Below, piece by piece: positions 62,321 to 64,000 of a DNA stretch of 64,000 nucleotides; the stretch's first letter is position 1; each line of letters begins with the position of its first letter. The position numbers were made by a program, and so were the translations under genes. The notes under the pieces are model-generated. The model worked only from the letters and a program-made list of their open reading frames with translations, ran no database searches and was not told the origin of the DNA. Origin of the DNA: Pectobacterium aroidearum (GTDB lineage Bacteria; Pseudomonadota; Gammaproteobacteria; Enterobacterales; Enterobacteriaceae); assembly GCF_041228105.1 (NCBI RefSeq), contig NZ_CP166097.1:3348001-3412000 (forward strand), written 5' to 3'.

Positions 62321-64000
62321 TGCCCGCATCCCATCCGACTTCATCAGGCCGGGAGATTATTGACGCGCTGGCCGCCTACCGTCAGGGGTTCTGGGGAATT
62401 GGCCTGTTCAGTGCTGTTATCAATCTGCTGATGCTGGCACCGGCGATTTATATGCTCCAGGTTTATGACCGCGTATTGCCTTCCAGCAGCACCATGACGC
62501 TGGCGATGCTAACGATCATTATGCTGGGGCTATTTTTATTGATGGGATTACTGGAATGGATACGCAGCGCCGTGGTGATTCGCCTCGGTACGCAGATGGA
62601 TATGCGACTGAATCAGCGTATCTACAATGCGGCGTTTGAAAGCAATCTCAGGAACGGCACGGCGAGCGCCGGCCAAGCCTTAAACGATCTGACTGCCCTG
62701 CGCCAGTTCGCCACCGGGAATGCGCTATTTGCCTTCTTTGATGCGCCGTGGTTTCCGGTTTATCTGCTGGTGATTTTCTTACTTCATCCCTGGCTGGGCG
62801 TCATGGCGCTGGCGGGGGCAATCATACTGATTGTGCTGGCCTGGCTAAATCAAAAACTCACGCGCGAACCTTTGGCCTTAGCCGCACAAAACACCGTTCA
62901 GGCGACGCAGCAGGCCAACGCCAATCTGCGCAACGCCGATGCCATTGAAGCCATGGGGATGCTGCCCGCCATGCGCGAACGCTGGCTGACGCAGCACCAA
63001 GCGTTTCTCTATTATCAGAACGTTGCCAGCGAAAAAAGCGCCAACATTACCTCGCTGACGAAGAGCACCCGACTGGCGCTCCAGTCGCTGATGCTGGGTT
63101 TAGGTGCGCTGCTGGCCGTCAACGGCGATATCACCCCCGGTATGATGATTGCCGGATCCATTCTGGTCAGCCGCGTACTCAGTCCGATCGATCAGATCAT
63201 TGGCGTCTGGAAGCAGTGGATGCAGGCGCGGCTCGCCTGGCAGCGTATCAATCTCCTGCTCGATACTCATCCGGCACGCACCGCTGGCATGGCGCTGCCC
63301 GCTCCGGAAGGCAAACTTCAGGTGGAGCAGCTCAGCGCTAACGCACCTAATACCCGCACTCCCATACTCGCCAATATCACGTTTGACCTGGCTCCCGGCG
63401 ATGTGCTCGGCGTGTTAGGCCCTTCTGGCTCGGGCAAATCCACCCTCGCCCGCCTGCTGGTTGCCACCATGCCCGCTCTCGGTGGCAAAGTCAGGCTGGA
63501 CGGCGCAGACATGCACCAGTGGGACAAAAGCGACTTAGGCCGCTTTGTCGGTTATCTGCCACAGGATGTGCAGCTTTTCAGCGGGACGATTGCCGAAAAC
63601 ATTGCTCGTTTCACCCAGCCGGATGCAGAAAAGATCGTTGCCGCCGCCGTCACGGCAGGCGTTCATGAGATGATTCTTCGGCTGCCGCAGGGCTACGATA
63701 CGCAGCTGGGTGAAGGCGGAGCCGGGCTATCCGGCGGTCAGAAGCAGCGTGTCGCCCTTGCCAGAACCATCTATAACCAGCCGCGCCTGATTGTGATGGA
63801 TGAACCCAATGCCAGCCTCGATGACGACGGCGAGAAAGCCTTATTGGCCGCGATTGCCGCCCAGCAGGAAGCCAAGAGCACGCAGGTACTGATCACACAT
63901 AAACCCGCCCTGCTGTCCTGCGCCAATAAGCTGTTAGTCCTGCGCGCCGGACAGATTCAGTATTTCGGTGCAACAGAGCAGGTGCTTAAAGAGCTACAGC
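62321..64000 (+). CDS. hasD: HasD, type I secretion ABC transporter (3' end outside window)
   Basis: The first 560 codons of a PrtD/HasD-type exporter are open to the window end. The N-terminal TM domain has NLLMLAPAIYMLQVYDRVLPSSSTMTLAMLT and VSRVLSPIDQIIGVWKQW. The ATPase domain has Walker A GPSGSGKST, YLPQDVQLFSGTIAENIARF, signature LSGGQKQR and Walker B LIVMDEPNASLDD. With HasE and a TolC-like protein it secretes HasA. The ATG at 62321 has AAGGA 7 nt upstream. The gap after hasA contains a terminator-like hairpin and an ERIC-like remnant. hasE and hasB would be expected just beyond the window. Confidence 0.94.

Overview
The window looks like chromosome of a plant-associated soft-rot enterobacterium, most likely Pectobacterium. 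The reasons are an orphan LuxR quorum-sensing receptor of the ExpR2/VirR type (19153-19890), a heme-acquisition has cluster, a PatA/PatD putrescine pathway, an ERIC element, and coding style and GC content typical of the genus. The genus is inferred from protein resemblance only. I saw no rRNA, tRNA, CRISPR array, prophage or insertion sequence.

Layout. 1-9.9 kb: the 5' part of a GH1 6-phospho-beta-glucosidase gene, then regulator/effector pairs: MerR with a divergent MFS pump, a Bcr-type pump, a HigBA/RelE-like toxin-antitoxin pair, HxlR with a divergent NAD(P)-binding oxidoreductase, YghU, and a Bcr-type MFS pump divergent from a double-headed TetR protein. 10-13.4 kb: a FepA-type ferric-catecholate receptor and CheV. 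13.7-18.7 kb: a Pqi-type lipid-transport operon (DUF3313 lipoprotein, PqiA split into two genes, PqiB, PqiC) with a TetR gene at its end and a near-perfect palindrome over its promoter. 19.1-28.8 kb: virR, then a yersiniabactin-type uptake island (ybtPQ, ybtA, a small unknown gene, ybtX, fyuA) with no biosynthetic genes in view. Three matching direct-repeat operators, each next to a Fur-like site, precede its three units. 29-36.6 kb: cdh, an ERIC element, and a sulfonate/sulfate-ester ABC system (LysR, binding protein, fused double permease, ATPase) ending in an arylsulfotransferase-thioredoxin fusion.

36.8-46.6 kb holds the most interesting block. An Opp/Nik-type ABC importer (two ATPases, lipoprotein binding protein, fused permease) has an MFS transporter inserted in its operon. 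It is followed by amn, a tiny exported Cys-rich protein and an AztD-like periplasmic zinc chaperone. Zur-box-like sequences precede the importer operon, the tiny gene and the aztD-like gene, which suggests a zinc-starvation regulon resembling metallophore systems but without synthesis genes in view.

46.6-56.6 kb: proP, a Fur-box-associated AraC/O-methyltransferase pair, a methyl-accepting chemotaxis protein with a candidate sigma-28 promoter, and patA/patD for putrescine to GABA, with a candidate sigma-54 promoter and a TTG start for patA. 56.8-64 kb: hasI-hasS-hasR-hasA-hasD (cut by the window end). This is an iron-controlled hemophore system with a shared candidate HasI promoter motif before hasS and hasR.

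Overall the window is dominated by metal acquisition (three TonB receptors, a hemophore, a putative zinc system) and small efflux/regulator pairs. Coordinates use the start codon best supported by a Shine-Dalgarno sequence or by family alignment from memory. No database search was run.
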